Shown here one piece after another: positions 50,002 through 59,143 of a stretch of DNA of 64,000 nt (position 1 is its first letter; each line of letters starts with the position of its first letter). The notes beneath the pieces are model-generated. The model saw only the letters and a program-made list of their open reading frames with translations. It had not been told where the DNA came from and made no database searches. Source of the DNA: an uncultured Alphaproteobacteria bacterium (GTDB lineage: Bacteria; Pseudomonadota; Alphaproteobacteria; Rs-D84); contig CAMRWN010000002.1 of assembly GCA_947054455.1 (NCBI GenBank), positions 120,104-184,103 on the forward strand, read 5' to 3'. The position numbers were made by a program, and so were the translations under genes.

Positions 50002-51246
50002 ATGAAACAGGTCCTAATAATTGGTGTTGGCAGTCGTGATAATTTCAAAGACAGATATATTTTATCTGAACTATCAAGGTTGCCTCATAATATATTTATT
50101 GCCAAAAGCACATACGATGACTATTGGTTCAAAGAATATATAAAAACCACAAATGTATTATCCCTAGATTTTTCAGATATTACTAATTGTATTGCCCAGA
50201 TTTCATATTGGTGTGAAACAAATAATATATATTTTGATGCCATATTCTCATTCAAAGAACACATGGTCGCCCAAGCATCTATAATCGCCCAAGCATTCGG
50301 GTGTATTCATACAAGTCTAGATAACATTTTTAGGGCGTCAAACAGTAAATTACTGTTTCGCAAACACTACAATACCATTGACAACCAAGATGTTATAAAG
50401 TCAGAAATAATACTTCTGGACAACTTCGATAACTTCGAAAAGTTGCCAGAAATAAAGTCTGCCATGGTTATAAAACCACTTTTTGGTTCCAGCAGCTGCG
50501 GCGTACGGCAAGTTTTACCGGGCGATGATATTGCAAGTATAATCGCAGACTCTAAACAGGCTATATCCGATAAATTCAACACCGCACATAATCGTGGCTT
50601 TTTATTAGAAAATTATATAAAAGGTCCCGCATTTAGTATTGACGGTATTATTCAAAATAACACCATTCATTTTGCCGGTATAAACGAATACATGTATGGC
50701 CCTTTGCCATATTTTGTTCAGACAGGAAATATAATACCGGCTTCGCTTTCAACAGACCAAACGAATTTTTGCAAAAATGCCCTGCAGAATCTTATACATC
50801 ACTTTGGATTTAACAACACCCCTTTTCATGCAGAAATTATTATCAACAGAGACAAAATATATTTGATAGAAATTGCATGTCGCATGCCGGGCGGCAAGAT
50901 ACCACGCGGATATGAGTTGGCCTATGGATTTCACTTTGTCGAACAAGTGGTAAACCTATATCTTGGACTGCCTGTAAACTTTGAACACAAAACAAATTTC
51001 CAGATAATCCAAAAAGGGAAACATATATTTAACGATTGTGTAATTGAGTCTATCTGCATACCTGAAGATATAGGTACTATAACAGATTTTTCATTACTAA
51101 CACAGGAAGGCGAAAAAAATCAATATCCTTCACACAATAAGCCAATTTATTTTTATACGGTACGAGCAAATAGTTTGGATAAAGCACATATAAAATCTCA
51201 TAAGATTGAAAAATCCATAAAGATTAAAACCAAGCTTAATAATTAA
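50002..51246 (+). CDS. ATP-grasp ligase
   Basis: MVIKPLFGSSSCGVRQV, LLENYIKGPAFSIDGII, PFHAEIIINRDKIYLIEIACRMPGG; typical ATP-grasp carboxylate-amine ligase layout. Confidence 0.85.
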   Translation: MKQVLIIGVGSRDNFKDRYILSELSRLPHNIFIAKSTYDDYWFKEYIKTTNVLSLDFSDITNCIAQISYWCETNNIYFDAIFSFKEHMVAQASIIAQAFGCIHTSLDNIFRASNSKLLFRKHYNTIDNQDVIKSEIILLDNFDNFEKLPEIKSAMVIKPLFGSSSCGVRQVLPGDDIASIIADSKQAISDKFNTAHNRGFLLENYIKGPAFSIDGIIQNNTIHFAGINEYMYGPLPYFVQTGNIIPASLSTDQTNFCKNALQNLIHHFGFNNTPFHAEIIINRDKIYLIEIACRMPGGKIPRGYELAYGFHFVEQVVNLYLGLPVNFEHKTNFQIIQKGKHIFNDCVIESICIPEDIGTITDFSLLTQEGEKNQYPSHNKPIYFYTVRANSLDKAHIKSHKIEKSIKIKTKLNN

Positions 51247-51325
51247 AACGAAACCGCCGCCAGAACTGCGCTCCAATACATAAAGACGTGTTTTTTTGAT
51301 TTCACAGTCAATCCATTTTTTAGTA

Positions 51326-51487
51326 TTACACACCCACTATTAAATCTTTACCCACAGACTTAAACAACGCAACAAAATTTTTAATATTTCTTGTAATATC
51401 AATACACCCGGCTGAACTAGAAAACCATCCCCCGTGAATACTAAATCTATCACGGTCGTATGTGTTTGTCTCTTTGGATGGTTCCAG
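51326..51487 (-). pseudogene. Remnant of Tlde1/DUF2778-like domain C-terminus
   Basis: Minus-strand frame: LEPSKETNTYDRDRFSIHGGWFSSSAGCIDITRNIKNFVALFKSVGKDLIVGV*, preceded by an in-frame TGA where the intact homologue (15349..16365) has Trp. Confidence 0.8.
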
Positions 51488-51554
51488 TCAGACACAAAAA
51501 TTACCGGACGATATTGTATTGACTAAGTATGCGAAAATGGTTAGAATTTTTTGC

Positions 51555-51962
51555 ATGAGAATAGGTTTTTTCGTATTTTTTATGGCAGTTATAAACTTTT
51601 CGAGTGGTTTTGCCGCATCGTTTCAGACAGAAATTGTATTATGTGATGAAGTGTACGAAAAACAGTCCAAAAAATCCGATTCTACCATATCCATTATACA
51701 ATCTTTAAACGAGTATACCGACTGTTATCAAAAAATTGTCTTTAAGATTATTGAAACGGAATACACGCAAAATGCGGATAAAATGAAACAAAATTTCATA
51801 GCATATATAAATACGGCCGGTGAAATGACCGGTTTCATTGACCGACCGGATTCCTGCTATCCGCAATGCGGAACGACTGCTGGTATAAATGCTGCGACTG
51901 CGCGTAATCATGCCGCAAAGCAGTATTTGAATTTGATTCTGAATAGTAGGACAGAAATGTAA
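51555..51962 (+). CDS. Small secreted/periplasmic protein; candidate immunity partner
   Basis: MRIGFFVFFMAVINFSSGFA signal peptide; 135 aa; 3' end abuts the convergent lysozyme-fusion ORF. Confidence 0.6.
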   Translation: MRIGFFVFFMAVINFSSGFAASFQTEIVLCDEVYEKQSKKSDSTISIIQSLNEYTDCYQKIVFKIIETEYTQNADKMKQNFIAYINTAGEMTGFIDRPDSCYPQCGTTAGINAATARNHAAKQYLNLILNSRTEM

Positions 51963-51965
51963 AAT

Positions 51966-53138
51966 TTATCTATACCCACTATAATCTGCATTTTGAAACA
52001 ATCGCCATTCTGCATCCCGACGTCTATCTAAATCTCCATGGTTTCTAAATGCTCTCCAAGCGGATTCTGGTGTTGGATATGTATTACTGCGATAATTTTT
52101 ATCATTTATATATTTACGAATAGTTGATTGATATAGCCCCCTATTCACATTTGCTGGCGCACCAGAACCTGGACCAATATTGAACACCAATGCAACAAGC
52201 GCATCATATTGATGTTGAGGCATTGCCGCTAAAACATCATGATTTATTTGTTTAGCTATTGTGTCATATGTAGACTGTAAATCTCGATGGAATAACTCTG
52301 TCGCCTCTTTTTCGGTCAAACCTTTACTAAAATCGTCACCAGTTTTTATCAAGTGTCCATAACCAATTGTCGCACCAGGCGGTAGGGGGGCACCGGCCGA
52401 AACAGGCAGCCCAGTTGCATCATTGTAGATAACGTGTTTTCCATCTATTTTCACACATCCTTCTAATGATTTCAGCCATTCTATTCCTTTGTCGCTTATT
52501 TTCATATTTCTGATATCCTTTTCTATTTCATTCTTTTTTTCTTTTGATGAATACGGCTTGCTACTGATAGTACGACCGTCAGTGCCAATAACGTCCTCTG
52601 TGATACTGCAGCGACAATTGGGATGTAGCGGGATTTGCGGGATATCATCTTCGTTGTCATATATTTCACCATCACGTAATGCGCATTCTTCACAGGTGTC
52701 ATCCTCTTCTTCGGCATGCCAGCGCCACACACGACGCGTTTTGCCGTTTGGTATATTGTCATTCTCCGGCAAATCAAGACTATAAAACTCTAACTGTTTA
52801 TTTTCGATACGGCCATCCGGCAGCAGAACGCGAACGTCTATGTTTTCTTCCAATTCTACATAGTCTTCAACATCTATCTGCTGACCGGATTCTTCATATT
52901 CTGCCTCGGCCTGTGCGATGGCTTCCCCAAGTTCGGCATCCAGCTTCGCCTGAGCTGAATTAAACTGTTGCAATGTCATATCGTATTCCGGCGCAGCCAT
53001 GCGTCCCGTGGCATCTGTTTTTGCCATGCCGGGATACAGCATTTTCATATACCGCTCCACCATGGCATACGTCTTGCTGTTTTTATCCATATATGCGGGC
53101 GACGACATTAGTTGTCGTAAAAATTCTGGTGTTTTCAT
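51966..53138 (-). CDS. Modular protein: phage minor-head-type 'CxxC...HPNCRC' motif + GH24 phage-type lysozyme domain
   Basis: TCEECALRDGEIYDNEDDIPQIPLHPNCRCSIT; C-term GIEWLKSLEGCVKIDGKHVIYNDATGLPVSAGAPLPPGATIGYGHLIKTGD...LFHRDLQSTYDTIAKQI...QYDALVALVFNIG. Start trimmed to MKTPEFLRQL. Confidence 0.83.
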   Translation of the reverse strand: MKTPEFLRQLMSSPAYMDKNSKTYAMVERYMKMLYPGMAKTDATGRMAAPEYDMTLQQFNSAQAKLDAELGEAIAQAEAEYEESGQQIDVEDYVELEENIDVRVLLPDGRIENKQLEFYSLDLPENDNIPNGKTRRVWRWHAEEEDDTCEECALRDGEIYDNEDDIPQIPLHPNCRCSITEDVIGTDGRTISSKPYSSKEKKNEIEKDIRNMKISDKGIEWLKSLEGCVKIDGKHVIYNDATGLPVSAGAPLPPGATIGYGHLIKTGDDFSKGLTEKEATELFHRDLQSTYDTIAKQINHDVLAAMPQHQYDALVALVFNIGPGSGAPANVNRGLYQSTIRKYINDKNYRSNTYPTPESAWRAFRNHGDLDRRRDAEWRLFQNADYSGYR

Positions 53139-53199
53139 TTGTGATTCCTTTAGGTAAATAAAAAAAAGATCCCACAGAACTGCGGGGGATGAGTTATAT

Positions 53200-53221
53200 T
53201 CCTGGCGGAGACGAAGGGATT
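53200..53221 (-). repeat. Truncated tRNA-Ser 3' end, scar/att-like duplicate
   Basis: tcctggcggagacgaagggatt, 22 bp identical to 53399-53420 within tRNA-Ser(GGA), followed by unrelated sequence. Confidence 0.85.
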
Positions 53222-53401
53222 GTATATTCCCACCGCTGTTGCGGCGGGCCCCTTTCGCTACGTAAGGCTCAAACTTCGTCATTGAACTGACTCGTTTTCG
53301 CCAACTGACGCCCCGAACCCTGCAACTTGCGTTGCGAATGTTTCGTCCACGCTTCTTCCGGGATAAAAAAAAATCGCCCCATCTGGGGCATTTTTTTATC
53401 C

Positions 53402-53492
53402 TGGCGGAGACGAAGGGATTCGAACCCTTGATACCGTTGCCGGTATACTACATTTCCAATGTAGCGCACTAGACCAACTATGCGACGTCTCC
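53402..53492 (-). tRNA. tRNA-Ser (anticodon GGA)
   Basis: Reverse complement ggagacgtcgcatagttggtctagtgcgctacattggaaatgtagtataccggcaacggtatcaagggttcgaatcccttcgtctccgcca; anticodon GGA. Confidence 0.95.
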
Positions 53493-53510
53493 GGATTCTG
53501 GGACGGCCGA

Positions 53511-53882
53511 TTATTCGGCTGCCTCTTGCGCGGTTTCAACAGTTTCTTCTGCGTCAACCGGGTCTTCGACCAATACGTTTTCCAATTCCGCGTCAATTTC
53601 ACGCAAAACCGGATCTTCACCGCCGATTTCCAATGTTTCTTCGCCAGAAGCGACAATCGGCGAGTCCTTGTAGGACTGTACAAATTCATGACGAACATTT
53701 GCAACGTCCAACTTGCCGCTGGCAATTTCACGCAAGGCGACGACCGTCAGTTTATCTTTCGTCTTTTCAATAACAGGTTCCGCACCGCCATTCAAATCGC
53801 GAACACGCTGAGACGCCAGCATCCCCAGTTCATAACGGCTTTCTACAAATGGTAATGTATCAGAATTTGTTGTACGGGCCAT
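53511..53882 (-). CDS. rpoZ: DNA-directed RNA polymerase omega subunit
   Basis: MARTTNSDTLPFVESRYELGMLASQRVRDLNGGAEPVIEKTKDKLTVVALREIASGKL. Confidence 0.9.
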   Translation of the reverse strand: MARTTNSDTLPFVESRYELGMLASQRVRDLNGGAEPVIEKTKDKLTVVALREIASGKLDVANVRHEFVQSYKDSPIVASGEETLEIGGEDPVLREIDAELENVLVEDPVDAEETVETAQEAAE

Positions 53883-53942
53883 CATTAAATCCTTTGTTGA
53901 AATCGTTTTTAACCACGCTATAATGCCCCAAGGTTGGTAAAA

Positions 53943-55190
53943 ATGCAAGCAGAAAATAAAAAAAACAACATTAAAACGTTATCTTTTGGATGCCGGCTGA
54001 ATTCTTTGGAATCGGAAAAGATTCAAAATATGCTGTTTGGCCACATAAACACGGCTATATTGGTAAACACGTGCGCCGTCACGGCAGAGGCAGAACGCCA
54101 ATCCGGTCAGACAGTAAGAAAACTGGCAAGGGAAAACCCTGATGCACCGATATTCATAACCGGATGCGCTGCAACCAGAAATCCGGGGCTGTTTTCAAAT
54201 ATTCCGCACACATTCGTCGTTGCAAACCGCGATAAACTGCGTCTGCAAGCATATATGGATGCAATGGCAAGCGCGCCCTGCCACATTGAAAATCCAAAAA
54301 TTGCTGTATTTAAAAACTCGGACCCAAAACTGTCAAAACAGTTTGTACAGGTTCAAAACGGCTGCAACCACAAATGCGCATACTGCATAACACGCGCACT
54401 GCGCGGACCCGCGGAATCGTTTGAATATGCGTCCATTGTTGCAGATGCGCGCGCCGCGGTGGCCAACGGATTTAATGAAATCGTGCTGACCGGGGTCGAC
54501 ATCGCATCATACGCACGGCGCGATGCGGACGGCGTAATTCTGATATCAGACCTGTGCCGCAGACTGCTGGACGATGTGCCACAGATACGCAGACTGCGTC
54601 TGTCGTCAATGGATCCGGCGTCGCCAGAAATATTAAAAATAATAGACCTTATGCACCAAGAACCGCGAATGATGCCGCACATGCATCTGTCGATGCAATC
54701 GGGTTCTGATTCGGTTTTGCGCGCAATGCGCAGACGCCATACCGCCGCGGATATACGAAATCTGGTTGCGCGTGCGAACGGAATAACATTCAGCTGGGAT
54801 ATAATATGCGGATTTCCCGGCGAAACGGCCGAACTGTTTGCCCAAACCATGCAACTGGTGCAAGAAACGCGTCCAATTCGTATTCATGCATTCCCGTTTT
54901 CACCGCGCCCCGGCACCGAGGCTGCGAACATGCCGAATCAAATAGAGCGCGCAGAATCCAAACGCCGCGTAAAAATCATCGCGGATGCGGCCGACGCCAT
55001 TCGCATCGAATTCATGCAGTCTCAAATCGGGAAAAAAGTTCAGATACTGGCCGAAGAAAACAATATCGCGCGGGACCCGCATGATATTGCTGTAAAAATA
55101 TTGGGCGAACCTATCGCCCCACGAACCATATGCGATGTCGAAATAACAGGATACAATGCCGATGGGCTTATTGGCACATATAATCATTGA
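53943..55190 (+). CDS. mtaB: Radical SAM tRNA methylthiotransferase (MtaB-like)
   Basis: TLSFGCRLNSLESEKI...LVNTCAVTAEAERQSGQTVRKLAR...FVQVQNGCNHKCAYCITRALRGP. Confidence 0.92.
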   Translation: MQAENKKNNIKTLSFGCRLNSLESEKIQNMLFGHINTAILVNTCAVTAEAERQSGQTVRKLARENPDAPIFITGCAATRNPGLFSNIPHTFVVANRDKLRLQAYMDAMASAPCHIENPKIAVFKNSDPKLSKQFVQVQNGCNHKCAYCITRALRGPAESFEYASIVADARAAVANGFNEIVLTGVDIASYARRDADGVILISDLCRRLLDDVPQIRRLRLSSMDPASPEILKIIDLMHQEPRMMPHMHLSMQSGSDSVLRAMRRRHTAADIRNLVARANGITFSWDIICGFPGETAELFAQTMQLVQETRPIRIHAFPFSPRPGTEAANMPNQIERAESKRRVKIIADAADAIRIEFMQSQIGKKVQILAEENNIARDPHDIAVKILGEPIAPRTICDVEITGYNADGLIGTYNH

Positions 55191-55238
55191 CAAAATCGTT
55201 ATATCGTACTACAATAAATTAAATAAAGAGGTAAACAT

Positions 55239-55676
55239 ATGCAAAAATTTGACAAAAGACACGACAATATAATTTCATTTTTCGTTATTGTATTGGTATT
55301 AAGCGGATTTATCGGTGCCAGCGAATTGGCGTCCAGAAGACAGAAGCACGCCGGCTATGAACCCGGCAAAAGCCTGAATCGCAAAGAACGCACGGAAGTT
55401 AACGCGATGAATGATTCCACACTGAACAGTCGGATTGCCGCATATAACCTGATGCGCCGCGACTATAATCAAATGTTGAATAACTCACATGAGCGCAACA
55501 AAGAAAAATTCAATTCATTTGAATTGAACAAGGCGGGTTTACCGAGATTCTTTAATGACAACGACACAATCCGCAAACAGGACGAAATGATGCGAAAGTT
55601 CGAACGCGACAGCATAGAAGCACGTTATCAGCAGCTGCAGCGTCAGATTGCGCAAAAACGTCAAAAACAAAAATAA
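55239..55676 (+). CDS. Hypothetical protein with N-terminal TM, 145 aa
   Basis: IISFFVIVLVLSGFIGASELA hydrophobic segment; charged C-terminus. Confidence 0.6.
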   Translation: MQKFDKRHDNIISFFVIVLVLSGFIGASELASRRQKHAGYEPGKSLNRKERTEVNAMNDSTLNSRIAAYNLMRRDYNQMLNNSHERNKEKFNSFELNKAGLPRFFNDNDTIRKQDEMMRKFERDSIEARYQQLQRQIAQKRQKQK

Positions 55677-55756
55677 AATCACCCCGCCATGCGCGGGGTA
55701 TTTTTTAAAAAAATCTGTTGGCAAAAACCGTTTATAACTGCTATTATCCAACAGCT

Positions 55757-56932
55757 ATGAAAAAGAAAATATTTACACTGCTGATTTTATTGATTTCAAC
55801 CGCCGCGCGCGCTGATTTTTCGACCAAGGCCAGGTCCGCATTTTTAATCGACTATGATTCTGGCACGGAAATTGTGGCAAAAAACGCGGATACGCTGATG
55901 CCGCCCTCCTCTATGGTAAAGCTGATGACGCTGGCGCTGCTGTTTGACGAGGTAAAGGCGGGCCGTTTGACGCTGGACGACAGGCTGCCGGTCAGTGAAA
56001 ATGCCGACTATAATCAGCCACAGTGGTACCCGGCCAGCAAAATTTGCCTGGTTGCGGGACAAACACTGACGGTGCGCGACGCAATATTGGGACTGATTGT
56101 GCTGTCCGGTGGCGACGCGTCGGTTGTTGTCGCGGAAAAACTGGCGGGAAGCGAGTCCGCATTCACCGACATGATGACAAAAAAGGCGCGCGCAATCGGC
56201 ATGCCCAAATCAACATTTGGAAACGCCAGCGGCCTGCCAAATCCGAACAACCTGATGACCAGTCGCGAATTGGCGACACTGGCGACGCATATTATTTCGG
56301 AACATTCCGCCATTTTCCCAATGTTCGCAACCAAGCGGTTTGAGTTCGGCGAACACAAAACAGAATGGTGCCGTGAATGGGGGCGCACACATACGGTGAA
56401 TTACAACAAACTGCTGTTTATAATGCCCGGCGCAGAAGGAATGAAGACAGGCCACACCGACGACGGCGGATACGGCATGGTGGCCAGCAGCATGGTCGGC
56501 GGACGCCGTCTGGTCGGCATCATAAACGGCTTTGACGGCAAGGGACACGATGCACTGGCCGCGGAAATGAAAAAGCTGCTGAACTATGGATATTCCACCA
56601 CCACCGGCAAAGTGTTCTTTCGCCCGGGCGACACGGTTGCAAAAATCCCGGTATGGTACGGCCGCGCCGACAGTGTCGACGCCACGGTTGCCCGACCGTT
56701 TGCAATAACGCTGCCGAAATCGGCGGGCATGTCGGGGCTGCGCGTTCTGGCGCGATATGACGACCCGGTGGCGGCCCCTGTGGCGGCGGGCGACGTCATC
56801 GGCGAAATCATCGCCGAACAAAACGGCCGCGTGATTGCGCGCGCACCGCTGGTTGCACGCGAACGCGTTTCCAAGATTCAGTTTCTGGGGCGCGTAATAA
56901 AAAATATCCGCGTATTATTCGGAGGCAGATAA
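55757..56932 (+). CDS. D-alanyl-D-alanine carboxypeptidase (DacA/DacC, PBP5/6 type)
   Basis: Signal peptide; LMPPSSMVKLMTLALLFD (SxxK), LSGGDASV (SGN-like), GMKTGHTDDGGYGMVAS (KTG). Confidence 0.95.
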   Translation: MKKKIFTLLILLISTAARADFSTKARSAFLIDYDSGTEIVAKNADTLMPPSSMVKLMTLALLFDEVKAGRLTLDDRLPVSENADYNQPQWYPASKICLVAGQTLTVRDAILGLIVLSGGDASVVVAEKLAGSESAFTDMMTKKARAIGMPKSTFGNASGLPNPNNLMTSRELATLATHIISEHSAIFPMFATKRFEFGEHKTEWCREWGRTHTVNYNKLLFIMPGAEGMKTGHTDDGGYGMVASSMVGGRRLVGIINGFDGKGHDALAAEMKKLLNYGYSTTTGKVFFRPGDTVAKIPVWYGRADSVDATVARPFAITLPKSAGMSGLRVLARYDDPVAAPVAAGDVIGEIIAEQNGRVIARAPLVARERVSKIQFLGRVIKNIRVLFGGR

Positions 56933-56933
56933 A

Positions 56934-57836
56934 ATGGCGCCACGCAAAAACGCACCGCTTTACAACTTTCCCGACCCGATTGACAACGACAGCTTGGTCG
57001 GACATGCGGACACACTGCGGGCGTTCACGAACGCATGGGCGGCACGCGACACACACCCGATACATCCGGTATGGATGCTGACCGGGCCGCGTGGAATCGG
57101 CAAGGCGACGCTGGCGTATAAAATTGCAAAAATGGTTTTTGGAAACGTCGGCGACTTTTTTATCGTTGATTTGGCGCGCAACATTGACAAGGACGGGAAA
57201 TCCAAACCCGACGGCAAGATCATATCCGTATACACCGTGCGCGCAATGATTGAAAAGATGCAGATGTCGTCAATGTCGGGCGACTGGCGTGTTATTCTGA
57301 TTGATTCAGTCGACGAACTGAACACCGCCGCATCAAACGCAATTTTGAAATTGTTAGAAGAACCGCCGGCAAAAACACTGTTTCTGTTGGTGGTGCATCA
57401 ATTGGCGAACGTATTGCCCACCGTGCGGTCGCGCGCGCGCGTTGAAAAGATGCGGCCGTTGACGATATCCCAACTGCGCGAGCTGTGCGCAAAGTTCATG
57501 CCCGAAGACGACATCAGCACCGATACACTGAAACTGTCCAGCGGCAGTTTTGGAAAAATTGCCGGCATAAAAAAATCCGGCGGCGACGCTGTTTATGCCC
57601 AATTGATAGACGTTCTGGAAAACCCGCGCGCCACGGCGTCGGACATGATGAACATCGCAAAAAAAATCGCGGCCGACCCGGCGCTGCACACGATACTGCT
57701 GGACGCGGTGGCGCGGTTTGGCCTGGCCGAACTGTACCCGGTGGCAACCCATGCGATTGCGGACATAAACAAAATATATCTGGAACCGGAAATCGGCATA
57801 TTCAAAATCATCACGGAAATCAAAAAATGTTTATAG
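56934..57836 (+). CDS. holB: DNA polymerase III delta' subunit
   Basis: WMLTGPRGIGKATLAYKIAKMVFG...WRVILIDSVDELNTAASNAILKLLEEPPAKTLFLLVVHQLANVLPTVRSR. Confidence 0.92.
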   Translation: MAPRKNAPLYNFPDPIDNDSLVGHADTLRAFTNAWAARDTHPIHPVWMLTGPRGIGKATLAYKIAKMVFGNVGDFFIVDLARNIDKDGKSKPDGKIISVYTVRAMIEKMQMSSMSGDWRVILIDSVDELNTAASNAILKLLEEPPAKTLFLLVVHQLANVLPTVRSRARVEKMRPLTISQLRELCAKFMPEDDISTDTLKLSSGSFGKIAGIKKSGGDAVYAQLIDVLENPRATASDMMNIAKKIAADPALHTILLDAVARFGLAELYPVATHAIADINKIYLEPEIGIFKIITEIKKCL

Positions 57837-58585
57837 ACACCCACTGTCATTTGACCGACAATTACGTCGCGGGCGATTTGAACGCGGTGATTGCGCGCGC
57901 CGCCGCTGCAGGCGTCGACACAATAATATGTCCCACCGCCAATCCGGCCGACATCCCCGCCGCATTGAAAATCGCCGCGACACATGATAATATCTTTGCA
58001 ACAATCGGCATTCACCCGGAATACGCGGACACCGATGCGACGGCATGCCTGACCGACACTGTTTTAAAACATCCGCGCGTTGTCGGTATTGGCGAAATCG
58101 GGCTGGATTATCATTTCGGACGCGAAAACCGCGACAAACAGATAAAACTTTTCGAAAGTCAGCTGCATATTGCAAGGCGTGCCAACCTGCCCGTGGCGAT
58201 TCACACACGCGACGCCGAAGACGACACAGCCGCAATTTTAACGGGCGATGTGTGCGGCGTTATGCACTGCTTTACCAGCTCTTGGGATTTGGCGAAAAAG
58301 ATGTTGGACCGCGGGTTTTATTTTTCGGCATCCGGAATACTGACATTCAAAAATGCGGATGAAATAAGGGAAACATTTGCAAAAATTCCAAACGACCGCA
58401 TTGTTATTGAAACAGACAGTCCATATTGCGCCCCGGTTCCGCACCGCGGCACCACGTGCGAACCGGCTTTTGTTGTCGATACGGCGCGCGTGCTGGCAGA
58501 CATAAAGGGAATGCAGCTGAACGACATGGAAAAATTGTTGACAACAAACACATGCAACTTGTATCCAAAAATCAAAAAACAATAA
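57827..58585 (+). CDS. tatD: TatD-family metal-dependent hydrolase
   Basis: MFIDTHCHLTDNYVAGDL...IGIHPEYA...GEIGLDYHFG...PVAIHTRDAEDDTAAIL...VIETDSPYCAPVPHRG. Confidence 0.95.
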   Translation: MFIDTHCHLTDNYVAGDLNAVIARAAAAGVDTIICPTANPADIPAALKIAATHDNIFATIGIHPEYADTDATACLTDTVLKHPRVVGIGEIGLDYHFGRENRDKQIKLFESQLHIARRANLPVAIHTRDAEDDTAAILTGDVCGVMHCFTSSWDLAKKMLDRGFYFSASGILTFKNADEIRETFAKIPNDRIVIETDSPYCAPVPHRGTTCEPAFVVDTARVLADIKGMQLNDMEKLLTTNTCNLYPKIKKQ

Positions 58586-58626
58586 AATTTGCAAAAATTA
58601 TTTACCTGTTGTAAAATAAGGGCATT

Positions 58627-59097
58627 ATGCCACGTCAAATAATAAAATCAGGCCAAGTTTCCGAAAACCGCAAGGCGCGGTTCAACTACTCTATTGACGA
58701 CACCATAGAGGCCGGCATTTCATTGACCGGTGCGGAAATAAAATCAATCCGATACGGCCTGGTCAGCATTGTCGACGGATTTGTGCAGCGGCGCGGGGAC
58801 AACCTGTTTCTGGCCGGTGTGGAAATTCAGAAACTGCCGACGGCGGCGCGTTATGTTAATTTTGACGAACGCCGGCCGCGCCAGTTGCTGCTGCATCGGG
58901 CACAAATAAACAGAATGATTGGCAAATTGCAGGAAAAAGGCGCGACGATTGTACCGCTGAAGCTGTATTTCAACAATCGCGGCCGTCTGAAGGTATTGCT
59001 GGGCGTCGGATACGGGAAAAACAAAGTGGACAAGCGTGAAACAATAAAACGTCGCGAATGGGATAAAAACAAATCTCGAATATTAAAGGGGCGCTGA
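58627..59097 (+). CDS. smpB: SsrA-binding protein SmpB
   Basis: ENRKARFNYSIDDTIEAGISLTGAEIKSIRYGLVSIVDGFV...KVLLGVGYGKNKVDKRETIKRREWDKNKSRILK. Confidence 0.97.
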   Translation: MPRQIIKSGQVSENRKARFNYSIDDTIEAGISLTGAEIKSIRYGLVSIVDGFVQRRGDNLFLAGVEIQKLPTAARYVNFDERRPRQLLLHRAQINRMIGKLQEKGATIVPLKLYFNNRGRLKVLLGVGYGKNKVDKRETIKRREWDKNKSRILKGR

Positions 59098-59117
59098 TAA
59101 AACGCCTGACGGAAACA

Positions 59118-59142
59118 AAAAAAACGCCCCGCGGGGCGTTTA
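59118..59142. terminator. Hairpin terminator
   Basis: aaaaaaacgccccgcggggcgttt. Confidence 0.7.
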
Positions 59143-59143
59143 A

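Noticed and set aside
51485-51490. TGA at a Trp position in the Tlde1-like remnant, possible UGA=Trp recoding
   Set aside because: TGA is used as a normal stop in this window (e.g. 6240-6242, and the RF2 frameshift TGA at prfB), and intact genes use TGG for Trp; a nonsense mutation in a decayed copy is simpler.
53138-53282. Upstream extension of the lysozyme fusion (MTKFEPYVAKGARRNSGGN...)
   Set aside because: This stretch runs through the truncated tRNA-Ser end and terminator hairpin; the genuine start is the later ATG (MKTPEFLRQL).
45207-53400. Prophage interpretation of the AT-rich region
   Set aside because: No terminase, portal, capsid, tail or integrase genes; only an isolated head-type motif and a lysozyme domain within one fusion.
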